A stretch of 64,000 nucleotides of DNA from positions 62,001 to 126,000 of the forward strand of contig CAKZMU010000031.1 in the NCBI GenBank assembly GCA_937129145.1, given 5' to 3'. This DNA is from an uncultured Lacinutrix sp. Lineage in GTDB: Bacteria; Bacteroidota; Bacteroidia; Flavobacteriales; Flavobacteriaceae. The position numbers and the translations under genes were made by a program. Below the pieces are notes generated by a model, which saw only the letters and a list, made by a program, of their open reading frames with translations, had not been told where the DNA came from and made no database searches. This document shows positions 9,062-17,826 of the stretch, piece by piece. Position 1 is the stretch's first letter; every line of letters begins with the position of its first letter.

Positions 9062-9868
9062 ATGGAAAAGCTAACAGAACTTAAAAACATGGCCATAGAT
9101 AACTTCTCTACAACAGGAGTAAGTATTTTAAAAGCACTTTTGGTGCTGTTATTTGGATGGCTGTTTATTAAATTATTACTAGTACTCTTAAAGCGAGCTT
9201 TAAAGGCGGCTAAAATAAATAAACTTGGAGAAAAGTTAAATGATATTGAAATTTTTGAAGGAAAAAAACTTAATGTTGACCTTTCAAAAATAATTGTATC
9301 GTTCATTAAATGGTCATTATTATTAATGCTTATTATAGTGGTGTCCGAAATGATGGGATTAAGCATTATTTCTGAAGAAATTGGAAACCTCATTTCGTAT
9401 TTGCCACAATTGTTGAGTGCGGCAGCCATTTTCGTAATAGGACTATTTATAGCAAATTTTGTAAAAAAATCGATTCAGTCATTTTTTAAATCGTTTGAGC
9501 TTTCAGGTTCTAAAATAGTAAGCCAATTAGTGTTTTTTATTTTATTGGCAATTATTTCCATTACAGCATTAAACCAAGCAGGCATAAACACCGATATTAT
9601 TACCAGCAACCTTAATTTAATTTTTGGCGCATTTCTTGCATCTTTTGCATTAGCTATTGGTTTGGGAGCTAGAGAAGTAGTGGCAGATTTATTAAGAACA
9701 TTTTATGCAAGACGCACGTACGAAGTGGGACAACGAATAAAATTTAACAATGTAGAAGGAGATATCCTTGCAATAGATGACATCTCTATGACGTTAAAAA
9801 CAACAACAGGTAAATTAATTATACCTATTAAAGATATTGTGAATAGTCAAGTTGAAATTTTGGGTTAA
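9062..9868 (+). CDS. Small-conductance mechanosensitive channel (MscS family)
   Basis: 268-residue inner-membrane protein expected to open under membrane tension and release solutes. Several hydrophobic segments are visible: about residues 17-40, 80-100, 113-135 and 150-172. A pore-lining glycine/alanine-rich helix follows (LNLIFGAFLASFALAIGLGAREVV), then a short beta domain (YEVGQRIKFNNVEGDILAID) as in MscS. The C-terminal cytoplasmic domain is shorter than in E. coli MscS. It lies 22 bp downstream of the small sigma-linked protein, in the same operon. Confidence 0.85.
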   Translation: MEKLTELKNMAIDNFSTTGVSILKALLVLLFGWLFIKLLLVLLKRALKAAKINKLGEKLNDIEIFEGKKLNVDLSKIIVSFIKWSLLLMLIIVVSEMMGLSIISEEIGNLISYLPQLLSAAAIFVIGLFIANFVKKSIQSFFKSFELSGSKIVSQLVFFILLAIISITALNQAGINTDIITSNLNLIFGAFLASFALAIGLGAREVVADLLRTFYARRTYEVGQRIKFNNVEGDILAIDDISMTLKTTTGKLIIPIKDIVNSQVEILG

Positions 9869-9928
9869 AACTTGTGTTATGATAAGTTATTGTTAGGGAA
9901 GACCTTAATGGATGCTAACTATTTGCAT

Positions 9929-9960
9929 ACCCTTCTTATTAATTTAGGAAGGGTTTTTTA
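9929..9960 (+). terminator. Terminator between convergent genes
   Basis: Stem ACCCTTC (9929-9935) with GAAGGGT (9948-9954), followed by a T run. It sits between the MscS gene and the convergent response regulator, and on the plus strand ends the sigma/MscS operon. Confidence 0.6.
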
Positions 9961-10677
9961 TTGGAATTTTTTCAACAACTCTAAAACGTCGTTTTTGTAA
10001 CTTCTGCTTATGGTCAATGATTTACCTTTAATAACAACTTGCTCATTGGTAAACGATGTGATTTTATTAACAGCAACAATAAAAGAGCGGTGAATTCTTA
10101 AAAACATAGCCTTTGGTAGTTTAGCTTCAATAGCGCTTATGGTTTCACGAGTAACAATGGTTTCGTTTGCTAAATGAATTTTTATATAATCGCTATAACT
10201 TTCAATATAAAGAATATCACTAAAATCAATTTTTATCATGCGTCTATCTGAACGTACAAACATAAAATTAGTAGTATCTATTTTAGTTTCAGATTCCTTT
10301 TTAGGTTGGCTATAAACTTCAAAATAAGTATTTACAGCTTTTAGTAAACGTTCAAACGATATAGGTTTTAACAAATAATCTACAGCTTGCAACTCAAAAC
10401 CTTCTACTGCGTAATCCCTATATGCTGTAGTAAAAATAATTTTTATGCTTTTATTTATGGATTTTGCAAATGAGATACCCGAAATTTCAGGCATATTTAT
10501 ATCTAAAAATACTAAGTCAATGCTGTGATTGCTAATGGTGTTAAATGCTTCCATAGCATTGCTGCAACTAGCTATAACAGTTATGTTGGATATTTTAGAA
10601 AGATGCGTTGCAATAATATCTCTTGCAATGGTTTCATCATCTACTATAAGGCACGATATGTTTTTTTGCTGTTGCAA
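9958..10677 (-). CDS. LytTR-family response regulator
   Basis: 239-residue two-component response regulator. The N-terminal receiver has acidic residues at DDE (13-15), phosphoacceptor Asp59 in LVFLDINMPE, and the conserved Thr and Lys (TTAYRDYA, DYLLKPIS). The C-terminal LytTR DNA-binding domain runs from about FMFVRSDRRMIKIDFSDILY to the end (LRIHRSFIVAVNKI). The start appears to be a TTG at 10677, immediately after the stop of the kinase gene, giving MQQQKNISCLIVDDE. This no-gap arrangement points to translational coupling with its kinase. Confidence 0.92.
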   Translation of the reverse strand: MQQQKNISCLIVDDETIARDIIATHLSKISNITVIASCSNAMEAFNTISNHSIDLVFLDINMPEISGISFAKSINKSIKIIFTTAYRDYAVEGFELQAVDYLLKPISFERLLKAVNTYFEVYSQPKKESETKIDTTNFMFVRSDRRMIKIDFSDILYIESYSDYIKIHLANETIVTRETISAIEAKLPKAMFLRIHRSFIVAVNKITSFTNEQVVIKGKSLTISRSYKNDVLELLKKFQ

Positions 10678-11730
10678 TTAGTTGTTATTAAGTTTTAAAT
10701 GCACTTTAAAAAAAGCGGTAGTATCATCAATAGTTAACGTGTATTTGTTTTTATATAGCAAATCCAGTCGCTTTTGCATATTCTGCAAACCTATGCCATT
10801 GTCTGTTTTTTCTTGTTTCGATTGTGTATTTTCAATATAAAAATCAATAGCATCTTTATTGCTGGACAAATTAATATGTATGGTCAATACACCGTTTTTT
10901 AAGCTACCATGCTTAAAGCTATTTTCAATAAAAGGCAATAACAGCATTGGAGCTATTTTAGTGGTTTCAAAAATAGTATCACACTTAAAATTCACGTTTA
11001 GCGTGTCATTAAAACGCATTTTTTCCAACTCAATATAGTCTTTAATATGGTTTATTTCTTCAGTTAATAATACAAAAGGCTTATCTACTTGATAAAGTAA
11101 ATAATCCAGGAGATTAGAGAGTTTTAATATCATTTCTGGCGTTTCATCGGCTTTTTTTAGAGCAAAACCATACATGGTGTTTAAGGTGTTAAACAAGAAA
11201 TGCGGATGAATTTGCATTTTTAAATAGTTTAATTCTTGTTCTTTTAATTTTAGTTGTGTTTCTAAAATTTTGGTTTCTAGTTTTTTGGTTTTTTCAGTAT
11301 GTTTTAAGTTTAATTTTAGCAGTTTAAATGCACTAACGATTATCACAACTAGATACACAGCAATCATTACAAAAAATAGATTTCTGCTTAAAGGCGACAT
11401 CTTGTTGTATTCAAACTCTGATAAAAACGCTAAGCCAAAAAACACCGAAACCATTATTAAATATCCTGAAATTATTAGCGTATAAACCGTGTAAACCCCA
11501 AATAAAAAGTACCTTTTTTGTACTAAATAACCTGGAATAAGTTTATAAATGGAAACGTAAGTGGTTGTTATGGTCACTGGCATTAAAAAGAGGGAAAAGC
11601 TAAGAATATAGCTATCATCATTGCTTTCAAAGCCAAAAAAATAAGTAAAAAACAAGAGTACACCACACCAAAAAATAAGGTGCAGTAGTATTTGGGTTAT
11701 TGTTTTTAAAATGACCTGTTTGGTAAACAT
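10678..11730 (-). CDS. LytS-type sensor histidine kinase
   Basis: 350-residue membrane histidine kinase. Four hydrophobic segments lie in the first ~135 residues (about 12-32, 42-62, 78-103, 118-138), then a coiled linker, then the His_kinase box QIHPHFLFNTLNTMYGFA with the likely phospho-His at 177. An ATPase domain follows with ENSFKHG and GIGLQNMQKRLDLLY. There is no large sensor domain, so the membrane bundle probably senses the signal. Paired with the adjoining LytTR regulator. Confidence 0.92.
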   Translation of the reverse strand: MFTKQVILKTITQILLHLIFWCGVLLFFTYFFGFESNDDSYILSFSLFLMPVTITTTYVSIYKLIPGYLVQKRYFLFGVYTVYTLIISGYLIMVSVFFGLAFLSEFEYNKMSPLSRNLFFVMIAVYLVVIIVSAFKLLKLNLKHTEKTKKLETKILETQLKLKEQELNYLKMQIHPHFLFNTLNTMYGFALKKADETPEMILKLSNLLDYLLYQVDKPFVLLTEEINHIKDYIELEKMRFNDTLNVNFKCDTIFETTKIAPMLLLPFIENSFKHGSLKNGVLTIHINLSSNKDAIDFYIENTQSKQEKTDNGIGLQNMQKRLDLLYKNKYTLTIDDTTAFFKVHLKLNNN

Positions 11731-11910
11731 ATCTGCAAATGTGTTACAATATTACCATAATTATTGAGCGAAAATAAGTTTTGTAGACGAATGACCAATT
11801 TAACACTTGTTTTAGCATGATGGTTATTTCAATTGCTAAATTGGTTATCTGTCGCTTTTAATTTTTAGCAATCTTTATTGCAAATATTTTTGTCTTATAA
11901 ATTATAGAAC

Positions 11911-12534
11911 ATGCTAAATAAAAAGATAAAAAAGAGGGTTGTTGTTATATTAATTGCTTTATTGACTTACGCTATCTTTTTAATACTCAAAAACCCACAA
12001 CCATATGGCAAATTAGCAATACTAGCAATTACTTTACTAGTAGTTTTTAGTTTTATTAAAAAAAGAATTATTCGAAATAGTTTAATGTCTATTTCGCTAA
12101 TTGCATTATCGTTAATATTTATTATTGGTACGCGTTCATTATTATTTAATGCTACCAATCAAGAATTATTTAATCAAGAAACACCAGTAAAATTTTCAAA
12201 GCTAACCTTCGAAAAGGCGCTTCAGTTTTCTAAAGAAACTAATAAACCATTATTTATTGATTTCTACACAGTTTGGTGTGGTCCCTGTATACAATTTCAT
12301 AAGGAGGTGTTAACTGATAAAAGTGTTGCAAATAAAATGAATAAAGCATTTATAAATTTAAAATATAACATTTATGAAGGGGAAGGGAACGCGCTTAGAG
12401 AAAAGTATGAAGTTTCTTATGTGCCTCGCTTTGTAATTATTAATGATTTAGGAGAAATAATAGAAGATATTAATACAGATTCTATCCTAAATAAAGAGCG
12501 CATGATAAAAATATCTAATAATTATTTAAAATAG
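11911..12534 (+). CDS. Membrane-anchored thioredoxin-fold protein
   Basis: 207 residues. Three hydrophobic segments (about 9-26, 34-50, 58-78) precede a thioredoxin domain with FIDFYTVWCGPCIQFHK; the CxxC cysteines are at 123 and 126. The cis-proline loop is YVPRF. The layout resembles the C-terminal part of DsbD or a DsbD-like thiol reductase without the central 8-helix domain, so the domain probably acts in the periplasm. It is 6 bp upstream of a secreted serine hydrolase and likely cotranscribed with it. Confidence 0.8.
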   Translation: MLNKKIKKRVVVILIALLTYAIFLILKNPQPYGKLAILAITLLVVFSFIKKRIIRNSLMSISLIALSLIFIIGTRSLLFNATNQELFNQETPVKFSKLTFEKALQFSKETNKPLFIDFYTVWCGPCIQFHKEVLTDKSVANKMNKAFINLKYNIYEGEGNALREKYEVSYVPRFVIINDLGEIIEDINTDSILNKERMIKISNNYLK

Positions 12535-12540
12535 AACAAG

Positions 12541-13860
12541 ATGAAGAAAATAGTATTACTGCTACTGTTAATCAGTCAAATGGCATTCACACAAAACACT
12601 AATTACAATCAGTTAAATACCCTTTTAGATTTACTCTATCAAAATGATAAGATTATGGGAAGTATGACTGTATTAAAAGATGGTCAAACCGTTTTCGAAA
12701 AATCTGTTGGGTATCAATACTTAAATGAAAACGAAAAAAAATTAGCATCATCAAAAACAAAGTATAGAATAGGTTCAATTACCAAAACATTTACAGCTGT
12801 AATGATTTTTCAATTAATTGATGAAGGGAAATTAGAGCTAAATGATAAGCTTTCAAAATACTTTCCAGAAGTAGTAAATGCTAAAAAAATTGAGATTGCT
12901 CATTTATTAAACCATAGTAGCGGATTGTTCAACATAACAGCAGATGAAAATTTTAACGAGCAAGAGCCAACAACACAAAAGGAAATGCTATCTATGATAG
13001 CTAAGCATGATGTGATTTTTCAACCAGGAGAGCGACATGAATACAGTAATACTAATTTCGTCCTGTTGGGTTATATTCTTGAAAGAATTGTTAACAAATC
13101 TTATGGAGAAATTTTAGAAGAGCGCATTGCTAAACCAATAGGTCTAAATAATACTTACTATGGTAGTGAAATTGATATAACTAATAACGAAAGCTTTTCG
13201 TATTATTATGAAGATGATAATTCCTTGCATGAAGCTAAACAAGCACATTTAAGTAATCCAGGAGGAGCTGGTGGTATTGTTTCAAATCCATCAGATTTGG
13301 TTGTTTTTATGAATGCTTTGTTCAATAATAAACTCATGTCTGAAAACAGTTTTACAATCATGACTACGATAGAAGATGAGTATGGTAGCGGGATTTTAAG
13401 CGCTAAAAAATCTGGATTAACTTTATTTACGCACAACGGAAGGATTGATTTTTTTCAATCTATGTTAGTCTATATCCCTGAGTTAAAAACTGCCATAGCA
13501 CTAACAGCAAATGCCTTAAATTATGGTATGATGCCAATTATATTTAATGCTATAAACGTATCTAGAGGTGAAGATATTAAAATGCCAAGTTTTACAAGTA
13601 TAGACTTGACCCCTTCAGAATTAAAAAAATATGTAGGGATTTATGAATGTGAGGGTTTACCTTTTAATTTAATTTTTAAAACAGATGGTAAAGTATTAAA
13701 AGGCGCACCAGAGGGAAGTGATTTAAAAGCCTTAAAAGCAACCAAAAAAGATGAGTTTGTTTTAGATTTAGGTGTTACTTTAAACTTTGATTTAAACACA
13801 AAATCATTGTTATTTAGTCAATCTGGAGACACGCCAAAAAAGTGTACCAAAAAAGAGTAA
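12541..13860 (+). CDS. Serine hydrolase of the beta-lactamase/PBP (class C) superfamily
   Basis: 439-residue exported protein with signal peptide MKKIVLLLLLISQMAFTQ. The catalytic SxxK motif is S79-ITK82 in YRIGSITKTFTAV, and the Y-x-N motif is Y168-S-N170. The third motif is HNGRIDFF, a HxG-type variant of KTG found in many class C-like esterases and peptidases. A C-terminal beta domain (YVGIYECEGLPF) resembles the lipocalin-like tail of such hydrolases. Likely a periplasmic peptidase or esterase rather than an antibiotic-resistance enzyme, though sequence alone does not decide. Confidence 0.85.
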   Translation: MKKIVLLLLLISQMAFTQNTNYNQLNTLLDLLYQNDKIMGSMTVLKDGQTVFEKSVGYQYLNENEKKLASSKTKYRIGSITKTFTAVMIFQLIDEGKLELNDKLSKYFPEVVNAKKIEIAHLLNHSSGLFNITADENFNEQEPTTQKEMLSMIAKHDVIFQPGERHEYSNTNFVLLGYILERIVNKSYGEILEERIAKPIGLNNTYYGSEIDITNNESFSYYYEDDNSLHEAKQAHLSNPGGAGGIVSNPSDLVVFMNALFNNKLMSENSFTIMTTIEDEYGSGILSAKKSGLTLFTHNGRIDFFQSMLVYIPELKTAIALTANALNYGMMPIIFNAINVSRGEDIKMPSFTSIDLTPSELKKYVGIYECEGLPFNLIFKTDGKVLKGAPEGSDLKALKATKKDEFVLDLGVTLNFDLNTKSLLFSQSGDTPKKCTKKE

Positions 13861-13979
13861 CTAGCGTAAAGCTATGCTTTAGGTTGTATAGGCTGCTAAA
13901 CTTGTCATCCACCGCATTTTAATTTTTTAATTGAAAAAGAAGGCTATGTTTGTTCAACATTAATTTAAAACCCTTATTT

Positions 13980-14360
13980 ATGAAACTCTCATTTATTCTT
14001 TTAGCAAATCTTTTTACTGATGGCGGAACACTAATGATGTCGCTCATTCTAATTTGTTTATTATTATCGTTGTTCTTTTTAATGAAAGGATTTATGGCTC
14101 TTAATAAAGACAAAATAGTTTCAAATAAAATGCTAAAACTAACTATCGATAGCAGCCTTTTAGGATTGGTATTGGGATTTTTTGGCTCTATTTTGGGATT
14201 GATTTCTGCTTTCGATTCAATAGAAGCCATGGGAGATCCAAACCCTGCAGTTTTTGCTGGAGGACTTAAGGTATCACTATTAACAGCTACATTTGGATTG
14301 TTTACCTTTATTATTGCTAGAATAGGAATTCTTATTTTAAGAGGAATGCAAAAGAATTAA
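13980..14360 (+). CDS. MotA/TolQ/ExbB-like proton channel protein
   Basis: About 126 residues. Start taken at ATG 13980 (MKLSFILLANLF), because the upstream ATG at 13950 only adds a non-conserved extension. Three hydrophobic segments: about 14-36, 52-75 and 88-115. The last two contain LLGLVLGFFGSILGLISAFD and VSLLTATFGLFTFIIARIG, the small-residue-rich helices typical of MotA/TolQ/ExbB proteins. No ExbD or TonB partner is adjacent, so it is an orphan copy; whether it energises the TonB receptors is unknown. Confidence 0.75.
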   Translation: MKLSFILLANLFTDGGTLMMSLILICLLLSLFFLMKGFMALNKDKIVSNKMLKLTIDSSLLGLVLGFFGSILGLISAFDSIEAMGDPNPAVFAGGLKVSLLTATFGLFTFIIARIGILILRGMQKN

Positions 14361-14423
14361 GACTATATAATATTTGTTTATTTAAAAGCCATACATTAGG
14401 TAGCAAATTAAAAGGCTGAATAA

Positions 14424-15209
14424 ATGAATTTTATAAAAACTGAAAACACAGACACGGTAAACAATTTCAGGAAAGCATTGTACAAAACGTTTGTCGCGCC
14501 ATTAGATTCTATGTGGCAAGACCTTTATATTGCGTCATCACAACCGTATTTAATTGAACGTGATGGTCAACAAATTGGCTATTGTTGTATAGATAGTAAT
14601 GAGGCTTTATTGCAATTATTTGTTAATAAAGAGAACAGACACCTCGTGAGAGATACTGTTAGAGATTTAATCGATTCAAGCCTGATATCTTCTGCAAGTT
14701 TAAGCGCTATAGAACCAGTATCTTTTAACGCTTGTTTATTTCACTCAAAATCAATACAAACCAACACACTTTGTTATGAATATTCTAATAAGGATTTAGA
14801 TAATGAAAACACATTGAATGTAGAATTAGTTACAACTCAATACTCCAATGCAATTAGAAGTTACTATAAAGACCATGTAGGTTTTGATGATACTTTTGGA
14901 TATGTTGATAATCTAGTGTCTCGAAAAGAACTATTTATGGCTCTTGAAGATGATACCATAATTGCCACTGGTGAATGTAGATTGAGTGTTACACAATTAG
15001 ATTATGCCGATGTTGGTGTTTCAGTAAATACGAAGCATAGAAAAAAAGGCTTAGCAACAAAAATGTTACAGCAAATGGCTCATAAAGCAATTGAGCAAAA
15101 TAGAAATCCTATATGCTCAACAACTATTGATAATATTGGCTCTCAAAAAGCCATTGAAAAAGCTGGATTTTATTGTTCCAATATTATTTTCGATATAAAA
15201 TTTAACTAG
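14424..15209 (+). CDS. GNAT-family N-acetyltransferase
   Basis: 261 residues. The C-terminal half holds the acetyl-CoA binding signature VGVSVNTKHRKKGLATKML and a later helix (NIGSQKAIEKAGFY), typical of GNAT enzymes. The N-terminal half, with IASSQPYLIERDGQQIGYC, may be a second degenerate GNAT-like fold. The substrate is not predictable. It is 8 bp upstream of rsgA and likely cotranscribed. Confidence 0.85.
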   Translation: MNFIKTENTDTVNNFRKALYKTFVAPLDSMWQDLYIASSQPYLIERDGQQIGYCCIDSNEALLQLFVNKENRHLVRDTVRDLIDSSLISSASLSAIEPVSFNACLFHSKSIQTNTLCYEYSNKDLDNENTLNVELVTTQYSNAIRSYYKDHVGFDDTFGYVDNLVSRKELFMALEDDTIIATGECRLSVTQLDYADVGVSVNTKHRKKGLATKMLQQMAHKAIEQNRNPICSTTIDNIGSQKAIEKAGFYCSNIIFDIKFN

Positions 15210-15217
15210 TATAAATT

Positions 15218-16282
15218 ATGACACTTCAAGACTTAGGATATAACGAGAGTTTAGAAACTTATAGAACAGAAAATGGTATAGAGGGTTTTGAAGTTGGTCG
15301 CGTTATTCTAGAGCATAAAGAACGTTATGTGATAAAAACACCAAACACGGAATTTGATGCAGAACTTATTGGTAATTTAAGATTTACAGCCGAAAGCAGA
15401 TACGACTTTCCAGCTGTTGGTGATTGGGTGGCTTTTTCGGAGTATGACGAAGGTAAAGCATTAATTCATAAAGTATTTCCAAGGCATTCTATTTTAGAAA
15501 GACAGGCAGTTGGCAAATCTGGACAAGTGCAAATTATAGCCACAAACATAGATTATGGTTTAATTGTTCAAGCTGTTGATAGAGATTTTAATTTAAATCG
15601 CTTAGAACGTTACCTCATTATTTGTAATGCTGCTAAAGTAGCACCAGTTATTATTTTGAGTAAAACCGATTTGATTTCTAATGAAGAATTGGAAAAGATT
15701 CTGAACCAAATTAATGATAGAATTAAAGACGTAAAAACCATTCCTGTTAATAACGAACCTATTGGATATAAGACATTAGAAGCTTTCATCCAAAAGGGAA
15801 ACACTTATTGCTTGTTAGGCTCTTCTGGAGTTGGGAAGTCCACTTTGCTCAATAGACTATCTGGAAACGAACTTATGAAAACTGCTGAAATAAGTGCTAG
15901 CGTCAATAAAGGAAAACACACAACCAGTCATCGAGAGTTAATAGTTTTAAAAGACGGAGGCATTTTAATAGATAACCCTGGAATGCGTGAAGTTGGTATA
16001 GCTGATACTGCAAGCGGCTTGGAAGTAACCTTCGATACTATTTTAGAGTATGCTGAGCAATGTAGATTTAAAGATTGTACACATGAACACGAAAATGGTT
16101 GCGTAGTACAAGAAGCACTTGAAAATGGCAATTTAGATTTGGATGCGTTTAACAATTTTAGAAAAATGGAACGCGAAAAAGAACATTTCGAGTCTGACGC
16201 TTTAGAGCGTAAAAAGAAAGATAAAGACTTAGGAAAGCTAATTAAAAAAGTGGTGAAGCAAAAAAGAGATTCTCAGTATTAG
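15218..16282 (+). CDS. rsgA: Ribosome small-subunit-dependent GTPase A
   Basis: GTPase acting in late maturation of the 30S subunit. 354 residues: an N-terminal OB fold (VGRVILEHKERYVIKTPN), then a circularly permuted GTPase with motif order G4 (LSKTDL), G1 (GSSGVGKSTLLN), G3 (DNPGMRE). A C-terminal zinc-binding region carries C-x4-C-x-H-x5-C (CRFKDCTHEHENGC). The motif order is diagnostic of the RsgA/YjeQ family. Length is slightly above the bacterial norm because of a lysine-rich tail. Confidence 0.95.
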   Translation: MTLQDLGYNESLETYRTENGIEGFEVGRVILEHKERYVIKTPNTEFDAELIGNLRFTAESRYDFPAVGDWVAFSEYDEGKALIHKVFPRHSILERQAVGKSGQVQIIATNIDYGLIVQAVDRDFNLNRLERYLIICNAAKVAPVIILSKTDLISNEELEKILNQINDRIKDVKTIPVNNEPIGYKTLEAFIQKGNTYCLLGSSGVGKSTLLNRLSGNELMKTAEISASVNKGKHTTSHRELIVLKDGGILIDNPGMREVGIADTASGLEVTFDTILEYAEQCRFKDCTHEHENGCVVQEALENGNLDLDAFNNFRKMEREKEHFESDALERKKKDKDLGKLIKKVVKQKRDSQY

Positions 16283-16452
16283 TTTTACTATCTAGACTTG
16301 CTGAACTATAGAGACGTTTTTAACTAAGTTAGTTACAAGTTTCAAGTAATACATGAATCACTTCAATTGCTTATTATTAAGAATGAAGAAGTGGTTACTC
16401 ACGCAAACCATACAACTATTAATTGAATTGAATTTAAATTTATTTCAATAAG

Positions 16453-17712
16453 TTAAAAAATTTCTTTGAGAACTGTATTTTTAGTCTTTTCATTTATAAT
16501 TGATATTTTATCAATTTCAATTACACCATAAAAACGATACCTAATACCAACCAAACGTCCCATTGTATCATTATAATAGTTTGAATAAACTTCATTATTA
16601 TTAATATATACTTTAAGTTGTTTATCAATTACTTTAAGTTGAATATCTTTTTTGGAAGAAAAATCCACACCAAGAGAAGAAAGATCGTTTTCTTTGCCAT
16701 TTAGGAAAACATCATTTAAAAATAAATTTATATCTGAAACGCATCCAGGGATTGAAAAAGGAATAATCATTGCTCCTTTTGTACCTAAAATCACAATTTT
16801 TGTTGTTTGACAAACTGCCCATTTATCATTGTAAGCATTTTTTATTGTAGTGGTTAGAGAAAAATTATCACCAGAAATATCTCCAAAGTCTTTAACGTAA
16901 TGAAATGACGATTGTATTGGGGTGTCACTGTTTGTAATCAATTTAATTGCCTCTTTTGGCATTGCCATTTTATTTGATATTACCTCTTCTTGTTGATAAT
17001 ATTTTGGAATGGGTTCATAGTCAATAGTACCTAACCAGCCATTTGATTTAACAAATAAATCATGCTCGCTAATTGTTTTGCCATTTACTAAAAGCGTAGC
17101 GTTAAAATAACCTGGAAAGTAATATATCCCTGTTGCTTGTTTCTGATTTTGTTTGAGTTTAATAGTTTTTGTTACATCCCAAAATTGTTGGATATAAATA
17201 CTATTAGAATTTATATTTTCAATGTTTAAATCAAATATGACGGAGCTTGGCAAGCTTTCACCAATAGATTTACTTTTAAAATTAACGTTAGCAAAATCAT
17301 TTTTAACAGAATTTGTTTCTCTACTTGTCAAGGAGAAAAATGAAATAAAAATCAAAGTTAGTATTGCAGCAGAAGTAACAATAACTCTCAAATTGGAGTT
17401 TATTCTATATCGTATTTTTTCAAATTTATTGTTATTGTTTTTATTTTTAAAATCTCTCCAATTAATATATCCTGCAAAGTTGGCCAGTGTATTAAGTGTA
17501 CTTATACTTGGAGCACTATTATAGTTTACCTTACCCCAAACTCGTTTTAAAGTAGTGACACTTAAGAGCACATTTGTTTTTTCATGAATAGTCTCGCTTA
17601 ATTCAGAGAACACGTCATTATGCCAGTTTGCAGAGTTTCCCCAATCAAGACATTCTTCAATTTCTCTTAAACACTTGATTACTAACTTATATTCTGAATA
17701 TGTGTTTTGCAT
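16453..17712 (-). CDS. Membrane-tethered putative regulator with extracytoplasmic domain
   Basis: 419 residues, family not recognised by name. Residues 1-90 form a helical cytoplasmic domain with LLSVTTLKRVWGKVNYNSAP and LNTLANFAGYINWRDFK. By memory this pattern recurs at the N-terminus of many flavobacterial proteins and looks like a winged or helix-turn-helix DNA-binding fold. A single transmembrane helix lies at about 108-128. The remainder is extracytoplasmic and beta-rich, ending with IRYRFYGVIEIDKISI, which suggests a concanavalin-like sandwich. It is divergent from a secreted lectin-like gene 115 bp away. A one-protein transmembrane sensor/regulator is the most economical reading (inference). 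Confidence 0.55.
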   Translation of the reverse strand: MQNTYSEYKLVIKCLREIEECLDWGNSANWHNDVFSELSETIHEKTNVLLSVTTLKRVWGKVNYNSAPSISTLNTLANFAGYINWRDFKNKNNNNKFEKIRYRINSNLRVIVTSAAILTLIFISFFSLTSRETNSVKNDFANVNFKSKSIGESLPSSVIFDLNIENINSNSIYIQQFWDVTKTIKLKQNQKQATGIYYFPGYFNATLLVNGKTISEHDLFVKSNGWLGTIDYEPIPKYYQQEEVISNKMAMPKEAIKLITNSDTPIQSSFHYVKDFGDISGDNFSLTTTIKNAYNDKWAVCQTTKIVILGTKGAMIIPFSIPGCVSDINLFLNDVFLNGKENDLSSLGVDFSSKKDIQLKVIDKQLKVYINNNEVYSNYYNDTMGRLVGIRYRFYGVIEIDKISIINEKTKNTVLKEIF

Positions 17713-17826
17713 ATTTTACAAAAGTGTTTAAAAAATGTGACCTGCACAACATTGAATCACTTTGAACAGGTTTGTTTGTGTTAGAATATAATAATATTTG
17801 AATATTGATAAAAAAATCAATTCATC

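Noticed and set aside
12541-13860. Antibiotic-resistance beta-lactamase
   Set aside because: SxxK and YxN fit the whole class C-like hydrolase family, and the third motif HxG and C-terminal domain are more typical of esterases or peptidases.
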